A DNA stretch of 64,000 nucleotides, from the NCBI GenBank assembly GCA_031551865.1, contig JAVBMY010000003.1:121711-185710 (forward strand). Reading direction: 5' to 3'. Of the stretch, positions 43,410-51,895 are shown piece after piece; position 1 is the first letter of the stretch, and each line of letters opens with the position of its first letter. The notes under the pieces are model-generated. The model searched no databases. It saw nothing but the letters and a program-made list of their open reading frames with translations, and had not been told where the DNA came from. The DNA comes from Rikenella sp031551865. Its GTDB lineage: Bacteria; Bacteroidota; Bacteroidia; Bacteroidales; Rikenellaceae. The position numbers and the translations under genes are program-made.

Positions 43410-45452
43410 TTAAAATTCGGCCCTTTGCGGGTCGACAGTCAGGGTGAAGATGTCCTCAAAACCCGTATCGGGGTCGCGGGCGGCGATCGTGTTGGGGCCG
43501 GGCTTCAGGGGCACGTTGTTCCAGACGAAGCGGCCGAGGCCGTCGTTGTCCAGGGTGCCGGCCTCCGAGCCGTTGACGATCAGCACCACCTTCGGAGCGT
43601 TGGAATATACTTTTATGTTTTGCGTGGCCGAAGGGCGCACTTTCCAGCGTTTCGAGGTGATATGCACGAAGCGTTCGCCGGAATTCCAGTTGGCTTTGTA
43701 AAGGTAGAAAGCGTCTTTGCGCTCGGTACGGTCGTAGGTCACCAGGCCGTAGTCGGCGATGCCGGGCTGCGCGCCGCTCGGACGCACGGCGGCCCCGTAG
43801 TCGAACATCGACCACGCGAAAGCACCCCACAGGCGCGATTCGGGCGCACCCAGCAGCGCGAGGTAATGCTCATGAAAAGCGCACTGCCACTCTTCGGGGT
43901 GCCAGACATCAGCCGCAGACACAGCTTGGGGCTGCGGACGGTCGGTATGGGCGTTGATGCTGCCTCCGGCACCGTATTGCGAGAGTCCGGCGGGCAGTTT
44001 GCTCCACGATTTGCGAAGCTCGGCGGCCCAGCGGTCGGCGTCGGTCAGCGTTCCGGAACTCCAGCCGAGGAATTGGTTGAAACCGGTCACGTCGGTGATG
44101 AAATTCAAGGCGCCGTCCTGGTTGCTGGCACAGGCGGTAAGGCGGTCGGGGTCTTCGGCTTTGGCCAGCGCGTGCAGTTCTCGGACGAATGACACGGGGT
44201 CGGAACCTCCGCGCTGCGACAGCTCGTGGTAGAGGCCCCAAAAAATGACCGACGGGCGGTTGTCGAACGTGGCGATCATTTCGCGCAACTGCTGCCGGGC
44301 GTTCATGCGCAGGGCTTCGGTGTCGGTGTAGCCCGTGCCGCGCACCCCGGCGGGGAGGCCGGTCAGCGGCAGGTCGCACCAGACGATGATCCCGGCGCGG
44401 TCGCACTGTTCGATAAAATAGGGATCGCAAGGGCGGTAGGCCACTCGCACGGCGTTCACGCCCATCTCGCGCATCAGGCCGATGTCGCGGTCCATGTCGG
44501 CACGGCTCATGGCGCTGCCCGTGACAGCGCGGTCTTCGATGCGGCCCACGCCCCGGATACGGAAGGGCTTGCCATTCAGCACAAATTGGTTGTTCCCGTC
44601 GATGCCAAAGGTGCGGATGCCGAAATAATCGGCCATGCGGTCGGTCTTTCCGCCGAAGGCCACCCGGACTTCGACATTGTAGAGGTAGGGGTCGGCCACC
44701 GAATTCCACAGGTGCGGATCGTCGATGCCGAAAGCGGCGGCCACGCGCGAGGCGCCTTTGTCGTCGAATTTCACGCGGCGGGTCACCGAATCGAGGGTTG
44801 ATCCGGCGGCATCGCACAGCAGCACCGTGGCCTCGGCGATCTGGTCTTTCGGGCCCGCAAGGGTGGCGGCGATGTTCACCTGCGTCGATTTCTCGCTGAT
44901 GTTGAACGGGGTGATTGCGATCCCGCTGCCGCCCGACATGCCGGGCTGGACACAGGCTGCCGGGGCAACGACCAGTTCGACGCTCCGCGTGAGCCCGCCG
45001 TAGGAGGTGGCCTCGCTGCCCAGCGGGAGCACGTCGGCGGTGGGGCTGTCGCTCACGCGCACCCAGAAGGTGTTGCGCTCACCGTAGTTCAGCATATTCG
45101 TGATGTCCCACGTGAACGGGGTATAGCCGCCGCGGTGTTCGCCCACGGCGCGGCCGTTGAGGGTGAGGTGGCAGACGCCGGTAGCGCCGCCGAAACGAAT
45201 GTAGACACGGTTGCCGCGCCATTCGGCGGGTACGCTGATGGTTTTCAGGTAGGTGCCGGTACCGCCGACCAGGTGGGCGGGATCGGCGTTCCAGGTATGC
45301 GGAAGGGTCACCTCGGTGCCTGCGCCGATCCGGGTTTCCCATTCGGACGTAAAGGTCCACCCCCGGTCGAAACCGACCGTGAGGCGCTGGGCCCGGGCGG
45401 GGCTGCTGAAACAGAGCAATGCCCAGGCGGCTATGAGGATATGTACGCGCAT
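43410..45452 (-). CDS. Glycoside hydrolase family 2 homologue with substituted active-site residues
   Basis: 680 residues. Signal peptide (HILIAAWALLCFSSPARAQ), GH2 sugar-binding jelly roll (about 25-165), Ig-like domain (about 185-285), TIM barrel (about 290-590) and a C-terminal DUF4982-like beta domain. Positions expected to be catalytic differ from active beta-galactosidase-type members as I remember them: the acid/base segment reads WGLYHE (Glu410 kept, usual Asn replaced by His409), the nucleophile segment reads LSQYGAGG with Gln492 where SEYGAG is usual, and RGVGRIEDR replaces the usual GVN-x-H-x-D form. It is exported; it may be inactive, a binding protein, or have shifted chemistry. 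rsfS follows after 30 bp. Confidence 0.82.
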   Translation of the reverse strand: MRVHILIAAWALLCFSSPARAQRLTVGFDRGWTFTSEWETRIGAGTEVTLPHTWNADPAHLVGGTGTYLKTISVPAEWRGNRVYIRFGGATGVCHLTLNGRAVGEHRGGYTPFTWDITNMLNYGERNTFWVRVSDSPTADVLPLGSEATSYGGLTRSVELVVAPAACVQPGMSGGSGIAITPFNISEKSTQVNIAATLAGPKDQIAEATVLLCDAAGSTLDSVTRRVKFDDKGASRVAAAFGIDDPHLWNSVADPYLYNVEVRVAFGGKTDRMADYFGIRTFGIDGNNQFVLNGKPFRIRGVGRIEDRAVTGSAMSRADMDRDIGLMREMGVNAVRVAYRPCDPYFIEQCDRAGIIVWCDLPLTGLPAGVRGTGYTDTEALRMNARQQLREMIATFDNRPSVIFWGLYHELSQRGGSDPVSFVRELHALAKAEDPDRLTACASNQDGALNFITDVTGFNQFLGWSSGTLTDADRWAAELRKSWSKLPAGLSQYGAGGSINAHTDRPQPQAVSAADVWHPEEWQCAFHEHYLALLGAPESRLWGAFAWSMFDYGAAVRPSGAQPGIADYGLVTYDRTERKDAFYLYKANWNSGERFVHITSKRWKVRPSATQNIKVYSNAPKVVLIVNGSEAGTLDNDGLGRFVWNNVPLKPGPNTIAARDPDTGFEDIFTLTVDPQRAEF

Positions 45453-45670
45453 AATTCTTCTTTATGGCAGCGCTGCGGTATTTATTTCAGCGCTAAGCGG
45501 TTCTCGGCGTGTGCGGCAGGATCCCGTTGTGTACTGCAAGCCTCCATTACGGATTCCGGGGCTGCGCAATCGTCACTATGCAGGCCCGGAAGGCCGGAGG
45601 ACCGGAACTGTCAGCGCAAGATTGTCGGCCTGCCGGAAACGAAACAACCGTCCAATTTAGGCAAAGTTAC

Positions 45671-45678
45671 TATTTTTG
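45671..45678 (+). promoter_or_regulatory. Predicted -7 box and short leader of the RsmF-like gene
   Basis: TATTTTTG matches TAnnTTTG. The leader then contains ATG-AAC-TAA (45701-45709), whose stop overlaps the proposed start codon as TAATG. Confidence 0.6.
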
Positions 45679-45708
45679 TCTCTCCTTTCTATAATTCACG
45701 ATGAACTA

Positions 45709-47289
45709 ATGCCCGGAATCGAAACTCCGACCGATCTTTTTGCGGTGCCGCTGCCTGCGGAATTCACGGCGCAAATGCGCAGCCTGCTGGGCGGGAGCGA
45801 AGCCGGGGAGTTGTTCCGCGCGCTCGACGCGCCTCCGGCGGTGAGCGTACGGCTCAACCTCCGCAAATGTTGTGCCGCGCTCCGTCCGGCTGCCGGCCGC
45901 GACAATGTGTCGCTTTCGGACGGGATGGCGGCTGACGCGATGACAGCCGCGGCGGCGCTGGTCGAAGCGCGAGCGGTCGGATGGTTTCCAGAGGCGGGAC
46001 GTTACCTGTCCGGAAGGCCGCGGTTTACGCTCTGGCCCGAGCTCCATGGCGGGGCAGTGTATGTGCAGGAGGCTTCGTCGATGTTCACCGGGCAGGTATT
46101 CCGCTGGCTGACCGAAAGCGGAGTATTACCTCCCGAAGGGCCGATGGTGCTCGACCTGTGTGCCGCGCCGGGCGGCAAATCGACGTTGTTGTCGTCGTTG
46201 ATCGGCGAAGGCGGGGTATTGGTCGCCAACGAGGTGATCCGGCAGCGCGCCCATATCCTGTCGGAGAATGTGCAGAAATGGGGCGACGGAAACACAATCG
46301 TGACCTCGGCCGACCCGGCAGCCTTCGCTTCGGCGGGGCTGCTGTTCGACGCCGTGCTCGTGGATGCGCCCTGTTCGGGCGAGGGCATGTTCCGCAAAGG
46401 GACCTCTTCGCCTCCCGGCCTTTCGCCGGCACGCACCGAATGGTCGCCCGAAAACGTAAGGCTGTGCGCCGCGCGGGCGCGCCGCATCGTGAGCGACGTG
46501 TGGCCCGCCCTGCGTCCCGGCGGCGCGCTGATCTTCAGCACTTGTACTTTCAATACGGCTGAAAACGAGGAGAATGTGGCGTGGATCGCCCGCGAACTGG
46601 GGGGTACAGTCGTTGACCTTTCTGAAGCGGCGACCTGCTGTCCGGAGATCACGGTCACCGAGGGCGGCTGCCGCTTCTACCCGCACCGCACCGAAGGCGA
46701 AGGCTTTTTTATGGCAGCGATCATAAAACACGATGGCTATTCGCCGTACGATACAGGAGCTGCTCCCGAAGGGAGCGGGGGCGCGCGCTCCGGTAACGGA
46801 ACGGCACTCTTGCAAAGCCGGAAAACGCGTCCGGCGGGTGGTTCCGGCTCGCCGTTGCAAGCCTTGTCGCGCACCGATGAGGCCGAAGCGCGACGCTGGT
46901 TGCCCGGCATGGAGCGATTCGTCGTCGGGGGCGGAACGGTCTATGCGTTTTCAGAACCGGTGTATGCCGCGGTGTCACAACTGCTGGGACGCCTCGGGGT
47001 GCTGTATTCAGGGGTGGCCATGGGCGAGATGATCCGCGGGACGCTGAAACCTGCGCACGCGCTGGCCTTGCATCCGGCAATCTCGCGCGAAACCCTCCCT
47101 GCGGCAGAACTCGGCCTCGGAGACGCGCTGGAGTACCTGCGCCGCTCGCCGTCGCTCGCTGCGGCGTTGTTTCCGAACGACGGCCTGCACCTGGTTTATT
47201 ACGAAGGGTTGCCGCTTGGGTTCGCCAAGCGGATCGGACCGCGGGTGAACAACCTCTACCCGGCCGGGTGGCGGATATTGATGAAATGA
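45709..47289 (+). CDS. RsmF/RsmB-family rRNA cytosine-C5 methyltransferase
   Basis: 526 residues. N-terminal RNA-binding part (about 1-100), then a SAM methyltransferase domain with VLDLCAAPGGKSTLLSSLIG, DAPCSGEGMFRKG (catalytic Cys motif TC is in IFSTCTFNTAENE) and a C-terminal RsmF-type PUA-like region (HLVYYEGLPLGFAKRIGPRVNNLYP). It methylates cytosine-5 in rRNA, most like RsmF (m5C1407 in E. coli). A Gly/Ser/Arg-rich low-complexity linker (about 345-385) is unusual. ATG 45709 was taken rather than an upstream TTG at 45676, which lies inside the promoter. Confidence 0.9.
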   Translation: MPGIETPTDLFAVPLPAEFTAQMRSLLGGSEAGELFRALDAPPAVSVRLNLRKCCAALRPAAGRDNVSLSDGMAADAMTAAAALVEARAVGWFPEAGRYLSGRPRFTLWPELHGGAVYVQEASSMFTGQVFRWLTESGVLPPEGPMVLDLCAAPGGKSTLLSSLIGEGGVLVANEVIRQRAHILSENVQKWGDGNTIVTSADPAAFASAGLLFDAVLVDAPCSGEGMFRKGTSSPPGLSPARTEWSPENVRLCAARARRIVSDVWPALRPGGALIFSTCTFNTAENEENVAWIARELGGTVVDLSEAATCCPEITVTEGGCRFYPHRTEGEGFFMAAIIKHDGYSPYDTGAAPEGSGGARSGNGTALLQSRKTRPAGGSGSPLQALSRTDEAEARRWLPGMERFVVGGGTVYAFSEPVYAAVSQLLGRLGVLYSGVAMGEMIRGTLKPAHALALHPAISRETLPAAELGLGDALEYLRRSPSLAAALFPNDGLHLVYYEGLPLGFAKRIGPRVNNLYPAGWRILMK

Positions 47290-47380
47290 TTCCTGAAATG
47301 TCTACCGCCCCGTCTAACGATACGGTGCCGCACGGCCAGCGCCAATCGCCGAAACAGAACAATGCGGTATCAGGCACAGC

Positions 47381-47420
47381 AAAGGAGGCCGGGCGTTCGT
47401 TTGAACGCCCGGCCTCCTTT
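47381..47420. terminator. Bidirectional terminator after the RsmF-like gene
   Basis: Perfect 18-bp stem (AAAGGAGGCCGGGCGTTC; 47381-47398 and 47403-47420) with a 4-nt loop, followed by TTTC. It serves the convergent RsmF-like gene and the feo transcript. Confidence 0.85.
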
Positions 47421-47429
47421 TTCAAAGCA

Positions 47430-47612
47430 CTACCCGCACCGGCTCCCCCGTCCGTCCGACGGGTGGCAGTCGCGGCAGGCCGGCGAGGAACCGCACCCGG
47501 AACAGCCCCGCCTGCGCCGGTGGCGCCCGAGGGCAAACCTCAGCAATCCCCACACGACCGTCAGCGCGCAAAGCGCCACGATCAACAAGGTGATGACATC
47601 TTGTGTATTCAT
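47430..47612 (-). CDS. FeoB-associated Cys-rich membrane protein
   Basis: 60 residues from ATG 47612 (MNTQDVITLLIVALCALTVV). One N-terminal transmembrane helix, an Arg-rich turn (GRHRRRRG) and a Cys-rich tail (CSGCGSSPACRDC, then a final Cys-Gly) as in the FeoB-associated Cys-rich family. Small proteins of this kind lie next to feoAB and are thought to assist ferrous iron uptake, possibly by metal binding. It lies 122 bp after feoAB on the same strand and is followed by a strong terminator. Confidence 0.88.
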   Translation of the reverse strand: MNTQDVITLLIVALCALTVVWGLLRFALGRHRRRRGCSGCGSSPACRDCHPSDGRGSRCG

Positions 47613-47734
47613 AATCATAACATCTTTGCTGGTGTCATCCTGAGCCGAAGCTGCGGGGAACGAAGCTGGGCCGTACTGCGCACCCCGGGATGACATCTGA
47701 TTAAGCTATCCGGAGAAATTTCCTCCAGCGCAAA

Positions 47735-50167
47735 TCAAAACAGCGACCCGATCTGATAGATCGAAAAACTGAGCAGCCAGGCCAGCCCCGTGGTGTAAAA
47801 CACGGTGAACCACGCCCACTTCATGCCCGCTTCGCGCCGGATGGCCGCAATCACCGCCACGCACGGGAAATACAGCAGGATAAAGACCATCATCGTATAA
47901 GCCACCAGCGGCGTATACACCGGTTCGCCGATGCGGGGGCCCGAGGCATAGCGTTGATTCTGCAAGCTCCGTACCAAAGCCTTCTCATCGCCTGAGCCGC
48001 CGGAGCCATCGCCGACCACATCAGCTGCGTCATCCGAAGTGTTCAGCACGGCCATCGTGCTGACTACCACTTCCTTGGCGGCGAAACCCGTCATCAGGCT
48101 CACCCCGATCTTCCAGTCAAAGCCCAGCGGCCGGATCACCGGCTCGATGGCATGGCCCATGCGGCCGATGTAGGATTGTTCCTGTTGTTGCTGCGGAGTC
48201 GATCCCTCGGGGGCCTGCGGATAGTGGCCGAGCGCCCAGATCAGAATCGACGCCACGAGGATCACAGTACCCATCTTGCGCAGGTATTGCACCGCCTTGC
48301 TCCACATGTGGCGCAGCACGTTGCGCGAGGTAGGGATGCGGTACGGGGGGAGCTCCATCACGAAGGGGGCTTCCTCGCCACGGAAGAAAATACGTTTCAG
48401 ACCGAGCGACGACAGCACGGCCACCAGCATGCCCAGCAGGTAGAGCGAAAGCAACACCAGCGCCCCCTGCCACCACCCCGGGAAAAAGGCCGCCACCAGC
48501 AGCAGGTAGACCGGCAGGCGCGCCGAACACGACACGAACGGCAGCACAAGCATTGTCAGAATGCGGTCTTTGCGGCTTTCGAGCGTACGGGTGGCCATAA
48601 TCGCTGGCACGTTGCAGCCGAAGCCCATTAGCAGCGGGATAAACGATTTGCCGTGGAGCCCGATCTTGTGCATCGCGCGGTCCATGATGAAGGCGGCGCG
48701 GGCCATGTAGCCGGTGTCCTCCATCAGCGAGATGAAGAAAAAAAGGATCAGGATGTTGGGCAGGAAAACGATGACGCCCCCTACCCCGGCGATCACGCCG
48801 TCGACCAGCAGGTCGCGCAGCGAGCCTTCGGGCATCAGGGAGCCGACCCAGTCGCCCAGCGCGGCGGTGCCCTGCTCGATCCAATCGGCCGGGAACTGCC
48901 CGAGCAGGAAGGTGGCGGCGAACATCACCCCCAGAAACAGGATGAAGATCGGGAAACCCCACACGCGATGGGTCAGCAGGCGGTCGATACGGTCGGTGCG
49001 GCGATGGGCATCGGCGGCCCCGGGCGTGAAAGTCTCTTCGAGCGCCCCGGCAATGAAGCCGTAACGGGCATCGGCGATCAGGGTCTCGGGCCGTTCGTGG
49101 TAGTTTTTTCCGAGGCGGGCGGTTTCGTGCGCGAGGGCTGCCGCCAGGCAGTCGTAGTTCGGAATGCCTTTGAGGGCTTCGAGGATGTTGTTGTCGCCTT
49201 CGAGGAGTTTGACGGCCAGGTAGCGCGACGAATAGTTGGCCACCACGTCGCGGTTTTCCCACAGCAGGCATTGCAGGGCGCGGATGCTCTGTTCGAGGTC
49301 GTCGCCGTAGTTGATGTGGATGTGGCGCACCATCGGTTCGTTGTCCTCGAACACGTCGGCCACGGTGTCGAACAGGCGGTCGATGCCTTCGCCTTTCGAG
49401 GCCACGGTGGGTACGATGGGAATTCCGAGCATACGGCCCAGTGCCTCGTAGTCGAAGCGGGCGCCGGTGGCGAGCAACTCGTCGTACATGTTCAGGGCGA
49501 TCACCACTTTGATGTCCATGTCGATGAGCTGGGTGGTGAGGTAGAGGTTGCGTTCGAGGTTCGAGGCGTCTATGACGTTGACCACCACGTCGGGCTTCTG
49601 CTCGAAGATGTGGCGGCGCACGTAGAGTTCCTCGGGAGTGTATTCGGTAACGGAGTAGGTGCCGGGCAGGTCGGCCAGCAAGAGGGTGTAATCGCCGTGG
49701 TGGACGGTGGCGGTCTTGACGTCGACGGTGACGCCGCCGTAGTTCCCCACGCGTTCGTGCAGGCCGCTGGCGAAGTTGAAGAGCGAGGTTTTGCCGCTGT
49801 TGGGATTGCCGACCAGCGCCACATTGACCCGCTGTCCGCCGCCGGGGCGGTGGAAGCGGTTAACGGCTTCGGGCTCGACGACGGTTTCGGCTTTGCGCCC
49901 TTTGTAGATGGCCCCGGCCCCGGTGCTCACTTCGATCAGGGCGGCTTCGGAACGGCGCAGGGCCACGCGGTAGCCCATGATTTCATACTCGACGGGGTCG
50001 AGCATGGGGGCGTTCTTGACCACGCGCACGGTCTTACCGCGCACGAAACCCATCTCGGTGATGCGTTTGCGGAACGAACCGTGACCAAGCACTTTGGTGA
50101 TCACGCCGCTTTGGGCGGTGCGCAGGTCGGACAGCCGGCCGTGTATGGTCTGGTTTTGGGATTCCAT
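47735..50167 (-). CDS. feoB: Ferrous iron transporter FeoAB fusion
   Basis: 810 residues. Residues about 7-85 form a FeoA SH3-like domain (LSDLRTAQSGVITKVLGHGSFRKRITEMGF); then FeoB: G-protein domain with GNPNSGKT (120-127), DLPGTYS, and NMYDEL, a GDI helical domain, and a membrane part with two Gate motifs (LLMGFGCNVPAIMATRTLES, then SLMTGFAAKEVVVSTMAVL). It imports Fe2+ across the inner membrane. FeoA-FeoB fusions are normal in Bacteroidota. A perfect -7 box lies 18-25 bp upstream; the Cys-rich partner follows. Confidence 0.96.
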   Translation of the reverse strand: MESQNQTIHGRLSDLRTAQSGVITKVLGHGSFRKRITEMGFVRGKTVRVVKNAPMLDPVEYEIMGYRVALRRSEAALIEVSTGAGAIYKGRKAETVVEPEAVNRFHRPGGGQRVNVALVGNPNSGKTSLFNFASGLHERVGNYGGVTVDVKTATVHHGDYTLLLADLPGTYSVTEYTPEELYVRRHIFEQKPDVVVNVIDASNLERNLYLTTQLIDMDIKVVIALNMYDELLATGARFDYEALGRMLGIPIVPTVASKGEGIDRLFDTVADVFEDNEPMVRHIHINYGDDLEQSIRALQCLLWENRDVVANYSSRYLAVKLLEGDNNILEALKGIPNYDCLAAALAHETARLGKNYHERPETLIADARYGFIAGALEETFTPGAADAHRRTDRIDRLLTHRVWGFPIFILFLGVMFAATFLLGQFPADWIEQGTAALGDWVGSLMPEGSLRDLLVDGVIAGVGGVIVFLPNILILFFFISLMEDTGYMARAAFIMDRAMHKIGLHGKSFIPLLMGFGCNVPAIMATRTLESRKDRILTMLVLPFVSCSARLPVYLLLVAAFFPGWWQGALVLLSLYLLGMLVAVLSSLGLKRIFFRGEEAPFVMELPPYRIPTSRNVLRHMWSKAVQYLRKMGTVILVASILIWALGHYPQAPEGSTPQQQQEQSYIGRMGHAIEPVIRPLGFDWKIGVSLMTGFAAKEVVVSTMAVLNTSDDAADVVGDGSGGSGDEKALVRSLQNQRYASGPRIGEPVYTPLVAYTMMVFILLYFPCVAVIAAIRREAGMKWAWFTVFYTTGLAWLLSFSIYQIGSLF

Positions 50168-50184
50168 GGGATTACAGCAGGGAA

Positions 50185-50192
50185 CAAAGGTA
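50185..50192 (-). promoter_or_regulatory. Predicted -7 box of feoAB
   Basis: TACCTTTG on the minus strand, a perfect consensus match. No Fur-type palindrome was recognised beside it. Confidence 0.6.
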
Positions 50193-50439
50193 GCGATTCG
50201 CCGCGAGGGCGGAACTACCTAAAAGAGGGGATTTTCGGAACCTGCCCGGCCCGGGAAAGACCGGTCCGGAGGCTATCCGGATTGGGAGAACGCTCTGCAG
50301 GAAGCTGTCCTGCGGAAAATTTAACAGTTCGGGAGATGTCTGGCCCGAAGACTACCCCACAGGCGAGCCGTCTGGTACGGCGGGGCGCTCTGTCCGGGAA
50401 GTTTTCAGAAAAAACACCCCCGCGCCCGGGGAGCGGAAT

Positions 50440-51606
50440 CTACCGTTTCAGGCGCTGGCGCCAGGCCAACCGTTCATAGCGGCTGTTCAGGCCGGGAAAC
50501 TGCGGTTGCGGGATGTAGAGCGTGAGCCCCGAATGGCGGTCGATGCGGAAACCGCTGTAGTCGGGCATGAACGATGGAGTGGCGGCACACCACGGAACCG
50601 CTTCGCCGATAAGCCGCGACAGTTCGGCGCGGTCGGCTTCGGTGGTGAGGGTGCGCGAGTAGTAGTCCCCGAAATCGAAGAACAGGCGATAGACGTTGCG
50701 GTCGAAGCGCTGGACGGTGAGCGGATCGACATACGCCGACGAGATCAGCGAGCGCCGCTCGTGCAGGAAAGCGGCCAGCGGTTCGAGAGCGGCCGTACGG
50801 ATCACCGAGAAGGTTCCCGAGCGGCGGTAGTCGTTTTCGGCATAGCCCGCCACGTGCGCGAAGACGCGGTTGGCGAATAGGGTGACGTCGCTATAGGCCA
50901 GCTGGGCGGCCGAGCCGGCGTACACATCGGTAAAACCGGGCGCCACGATCTCGGCCGACGAGGCAAGGATATAGTTACACTTGTTGCGGAGTTCATAGGC
51001 CACCTCGATCCCGGCCATAAAGCAGGCCTCGAAGACGATGTAGTCGAACACGCGGTCGGGGATGGCGGCGGCAAAATCGGCGAGCTCCATCTCGCGGATC
51101 CCGTCGACCAGCACGGATTTGGTATCGGCCGACGGCGCCACGACAGTAACGCCGTAGGGGTTGATCAGGGCGCCCTGAGGCAACCAGCCCGAGGCATGCG
51201 AAAAGACCACCAACCCGTAGGAAGAAGCCGGGTAAAGGGTACGAACCTCGTCGATAACGCGGGAGAGCACGACGGGCGAGGCCGAGTTTTCGGAAGAATA
51301 GGTGCGGATGGTGCGGGTGATGTTCACGCCGCCCGAGCGGACGATCTCGAACAACTCGGGCGTGGAGCCCGTTTTGTCGAGGTAAACGAGCAGGTGTTGC
51401 CCTTCGGCGGGACGCCAGCCTTGCCTGAGCGCCTCAACTTTGGCAGCGGCTTCCGAGGCGAGGTTATTGTCTCCCCCCATATACACGAGCAGGGTGCGTG
51501 CGGGGACGGGTTTGACGTATTCGGCCGGACGGCAGGCGGTCAGGGCGACGGCTCCGAGCGCAACGGCCCACAGGAACCTGAGACCTCGCCCGAAAATCGT
51601 GTGCAT
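50440..51606 (-). CDS. Clostripain-related (C11) cysteine peptidase lipoprotein
   Basis: 388 residues from ATG 51606, which gives a clean lipoprotein signal (GLRFLWAVALGAVALTAC). C11 fold: YMGGDNNLASEAAAK at the first strand, catalytic His in SHASGW (the canonical form is DHGGGW, so the site is modified) and Cys in EACFMAG (canonical DACLMG). C11 enzymes such as clostripain cleave after Arg or Lys; this one is probably periplasmic or surface anchored. A promoter at 51766-51773 sits just before an in-frame ATG at 51732, so a version with 42 extra N-terminal residues cannot be excluded. Confidence 0.88.
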   Translation of the reverse strand: MHTIFGRGLRFLWAVALGAVALTACRPAEYVKPVPARTLLVYMGGDNNLASEAAAKVEALRQGWRPAEGQHLLVYLDKTGSTPELFEIVRSGGVNITRTIRTYSSENSASPVVLSRVIDEVRTLYPASSYGLVVFSHASGWLPQGALINPYGVTVVAPSADTKSVLVDGIREMELADFAAAIPDRVFDYIVFEACFMAGIEVAYELRNKCNYILASSAEIVAPGFTDVYAGSAAQLAYSDVTLFANRVFAHVAGYAENDYRRSGTFSVIRTAALEPLAAFLHERRSLISSAYVDPLTVQRFDRNVYRLFFDFGDYYSRTLTTEADRAELSRLIGEAVPWCAATPSFMPDYSGFRIDRHSGLTLYIPQPQFPGLNSRYERLAWRQRLKR

Positions 51607-51765
51607 GCCCCGGGCGAACGGGGCCTCCCGGTCCGGAGGGGTCGGCAGGGAGTCTGTTTTTACGCGCGGAGCAGGCGGTTGCTGGCAACGGATATTACTG
51701 GGGGTGGCCGGATGTGCTGGGATCATTCTCACAGGGTATTAACGTAATAATCACCGTGTTTCGTG

Positions 51766-51773
51766 CAAAGATA
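51766..51773 (-). promoter_or_regulatory. Predicted -7 box of the C11 peptidase gene
   Basis: TATCTTTG on the minus strand, a perfect consensus match about 34 bp before ATG 51732 and 160 bp before ATG 51606. Confidence 0.6.
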
Positions 51774-51895
51774 ACGGTATATTTTTGTTTTCCGCGGCTT
51801 TGTTGCCCGTTCGATGCAGCCCCGTTCCAAGAAAAACAGGAAGCGCCCAAGCCGGGAATGCTTCCTGTGTTCTTTGAGGCATCCGGTGTGACGGA

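Noticed and set aside
47735..50167. FeoA-FeoB fusion as a novelty
   Set aside because: FeoAB fusions are normal in Bacteroidota, so it is annotated but not raised as a finding.
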